DNA of 64,000 nucleotides from UMGS1994 sp944386155 (lineage in GTDB: Bacteria > Bacillota > Clostridia > TANB77 > CAG-508). The first letter of the stretch is position 1, and each line of letters begins with the position of its first letter. The position numbers and the translations under genes were made by a program. The notes beneath the pieces are model-generated. The model did no database searches and had not been told where the DNA came from. It worked only from the letters and a program-made list of their open reading frames with translations. Shown here in pieces: positions 62,255-64,000 of this stretch. The stretch is from the NCBI GenBank assembly GCA_963931085.1, contig OZ006973.1, forward strand, positions 868,001 to 932,000. The letters run 5' to 3'.

Positions 62255-63466
62255 TTACTTACTAATTAGTGGATTTGCAATAAAATATGATATCCCTTTA
62301 TCACTTTCTAAAACAACTTTTAATGTTTTTACATTTGAAATATCAATATCAAATGTAAAAGGATCAGTATCTTTCTTTATTCTTTTAGATTTGTATAGAA
62401 CTTTATCATCTCCAAATACTGTAACCTTAATTCCTTTTGAAGTAATTTTTTTAATTTTACTATTTAAACATATTTTTCCAGTAAGTCTAGAATACTCTCC
62501 ATTTAAATTCCATGTTATTTCATTTTCAGATAAATTATCTGAAGCATTGACTAAAATATAATTAGTATATTTTTCATTTTTATTATCAGTTACAGAACTT
62601 TTATCATCAGATATTTCTATAACTTTATTTTCTAATTCATAATTTAGTGATAAAAGACTTTGTGGTTTAAAAGAATTAACAAATATTAATAAATCACTTA
62701 AAGTTTTGCTTTCTGGATATAATTTAATTAATTCTTGTATATCTTTAGAATACTCATCATAATTATCTGAGTTTACTTTAGATTTTACTTCATCATTATA
62801 AGAATTTATTTTTTCATTTAAAAATTCATAAATTTTATTTTTTGCAGTATCACTCACATTAGAATTAAGTTCGTCACTTATAGAAACTAAAACATCATAT
62901 GAATTAGTTATTTCTTTTATTTTATCTTGTATTTTTGCAAGTTCTACATTTGCAATAGCTTCTTTTACTTCAGAAGAATCTTTCATCTCTTCTGGTAATG
63001 ATTCATATAGATCTATTGCTCTTTCGTAATTTCCCTCTGAAATATAAATATCAGCTATTTGATTATATTCTTCTAGATATTTATCCATTGCTTCATTAAT
63101 CATTTTTTGTGCTTCATCATATAATGAAGATTCTTTTTCAACTTTTTTAAACATATTTATAGAATCTTCAAATTTTTTATCATTTAATAAGTTTTTACCT
63201 TCATCTAAATAATAAGACATTTCTTCATTATATAATTTATCAAGTTTATCATTTAAATAATATTTAAGACCAAAAAAAGCGATTACAATTAAAATAACAG
63301 CAAAAATAATAGTATATATAAAAGTCTTAAACTTGTATCCAAAAGAATTACGTCTTCTCTCTTTTTCTTCTCTAATTAAATCTTTTTGTCTTTGTCTATC
63401 AAGTTTTTCTTTTTCTTTTCTATTTTTTTCTCTTAATTTTGCTTCGATTTTTTCATCCTTATTCAT
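62255..63466 (-). CDS. Membrane-anchored TPR-like protein (403 aa)
   Basis: Strongly charged cytosolic N-terminus (KIEAKLREKNRKEKEKLDRQ), one membrane helix (about residues 48-70), then tetratricopeptide-like helices (LLNDKKFEDSINMFKKVEKE, YISEGNYERAIDLYESLPEE) and a C-terminal beta-rich domain with Ser/Asn-rich strands resembling an NPCBM-type sugar-binding fold. Role unknown; probably envelope-associated. Confidence 0.7.
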   Translation of the reverse strand: MNKDEKIEAKLREKNRKEKEKLDRQRQKDLIREEKERRRNSFGYKFKTFIYTIIFAVILIVIAFFGLKYYLNDKLDKLYNEEMSYYLDEGKNLLNDKKFEDSINMFKKVEKESSLYDEAQKMINEAMDKYLEEYNQIADIYISEGNYERAIDLYESLPEEMKDSSEVKEAIANVELAKIQDKIKEITNSYDVLVSISDELNSNVSDTAKNKIYEFLNEKINSYNDEVKSKVNSDNYDEYSKDIQELIKLYPESKTLSDLLIFVNSFKPQSLLSLNYELENKVIEISDDKSSVTDNKNEKYTNYILVNASDNLSENEITWNLNGEYSRLTGKICLNSKIKKITSKGIKVTVFGDDKVLYKSKRIKKDTDPFTFDIDISNVKTLKVVLESDKGISYFIANPLISK

Positions 63467-63629
63467 AAAATAAACTCCTTTTTAAAACATTATTTATTAT
63501 ATAAATATATCATAAAATATATACTTCTTTCAACAAAAAAAGAAATTTTTTAAATCTATATATTATTATTCTACAATTTAATTAAAATAAACTTAAATAA
63601 CAAATATTTTATTTATAAAAGGAAAATAT
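63467..63629. other. Intergenic, no gene seen
   Basis: A+T-rich upstream region of the 62255 gene (AAGGAG ribosome site at its left end). Confidence 0.4.
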
Positions 63630-63672
63630 AAAAGCATACAAAAATTATTAGTTTATAATCTTTGTATGCTTT
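63630..63672 (-). terminator. Terminator of the 63677 gene
   Basis: AAGCATACAAA / TTTGTATGCTT with A/T loop. Confidence 0.85.
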
Positions 63673-63676
63673 ATTT

Positions 63677-63970
63677 TTAAATATTTTCATTCATATTACT
63701 TTTTTCATCCATTATATTTTTCTGTCTATTTAAGCAATCAAATATAATTTCATTTTTCTCATCTTCACTAAGTTCTCTACTTTTTTCTGATATAGATTGT
63801 TTCATTTTAAAAACTGCTTTATCTAATGCAGAATCTAAAAGTTTAGTAGAAAATATTTTTTTATTTAGTTCAATTTCTTTTTCAATTTTTTCTTCTCTAT
63901 TTATATAAAAATAAATAGATAGAGCTATACCTAAAACTAAGCCCACAAATAAATATCCATAATTAGTCAT
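63677..63970 (-). CDS. Small membrane-anchored hypothetical protein (97 aa)
   Basis: N-terminal membrane helix (about residues 4-22), then a charged helical cytosolic part (EEKIEKEIELNKKIFSTKLL ... DEKNEIIFDCLNRQKNIMDE). AAGGAGG ribosome site. No family recognised. Confidence 0.65.
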   Translation of the reverse strand: MTNYGYLFVGLVLGIALSIYFYINREEKIEKEIELNKKIFSTKLLDSALDKAVFKMKQSISEKSRELSEDEKNEIIFDCLNRQKNIMDEKSNMNENI

Positions 63971-64000
63971 AAAATCCTCCTTAAGATTTATGATATGTAT

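Overview
The window is very A+T-rich DNA from the chromosome of a low-GC Bacillota. YabP, YabQ, a YtvI-like permease and a dipicolinate synthase B subunit point to an endospore-forming Clostridia-type lineage, probably uncultured. Housekeeping genes include uvrA (3' end), murD, secA, argG-argH, prfB, an aspartate kinase, rho, a xerC/D-type recombinase, coaD and trmB. No rRNA, tRNA or CRISPR array was seen.

Most striking signal: eight conserved genes (murD, ytvI, yabP, a NUDIX gene, an ECF-type sigma factor, a xerC/D-type recombinase, coaD, dpaB) are each split by a +1 frame change, and in every one the break falls exactly on an in-frame CGG codon. Dropping the C makes the next codon GGA or GGT (Gly), restores homology and gives normal family length. 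A hand scan found no other in-frame CGG in host-like genes. CGG is read in frame as Arg only in genes that look imported. This suggests that CGG is an unassigned or hungry codon where the ribosome shifts +1 onto a glycine codon. The ordinary prfB CTT-TGA-C frameshift is also present.

Layout: 1-6.5 kb uvrA end, a helical-repeat/coiled-coil cluster, a cytidylate kinase-like gene, murD and an Asn-rich protein; 7.3-14.8 kb ytvI, secA, a KilA-N protein, a TrkA-C protein and a broken surface protein; 14.9-17.3 kb an imported radical SAM enzyme with a Cys/His-tailed membrane protein; 17.4-27.5 kb T-box-argGH, prfB, aspartate kinase, yabPQ-divIC, rho and a GNAT gene; 27.6-34 kb an accessory region (TetR, Fic, DUF1653, XRE, NUDIX, rhuM remnant) with direct repeats; 34.2-40.4 kb sigma factor with PepSY anti-sigma candidate and a very large M14 peptidase with six ricin-type domains; 40.7-47.1 kb host genes (xerC/D, coaD, an SOS-controlled LysM gene, dpaB) interleaved with imported single-gene units; 47.3-64 kb a GldA/F/G-like ABC system, trmB, a VanW protein and a two-component system interrupted by a composite IS1634-family transposon with a 268-bp target duplication.

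Other structure: the S. aureus-type Chi heptamer GAAGCGG occurs 14 times, far above chance at this composition. Three tandem small membrane-protein genes share a structured 5' leader. A terminator stem overlaps the Shine-Dalgarno of the next gene. Imported units carry their own promoters and terminators and have more even codon use than the host genes.
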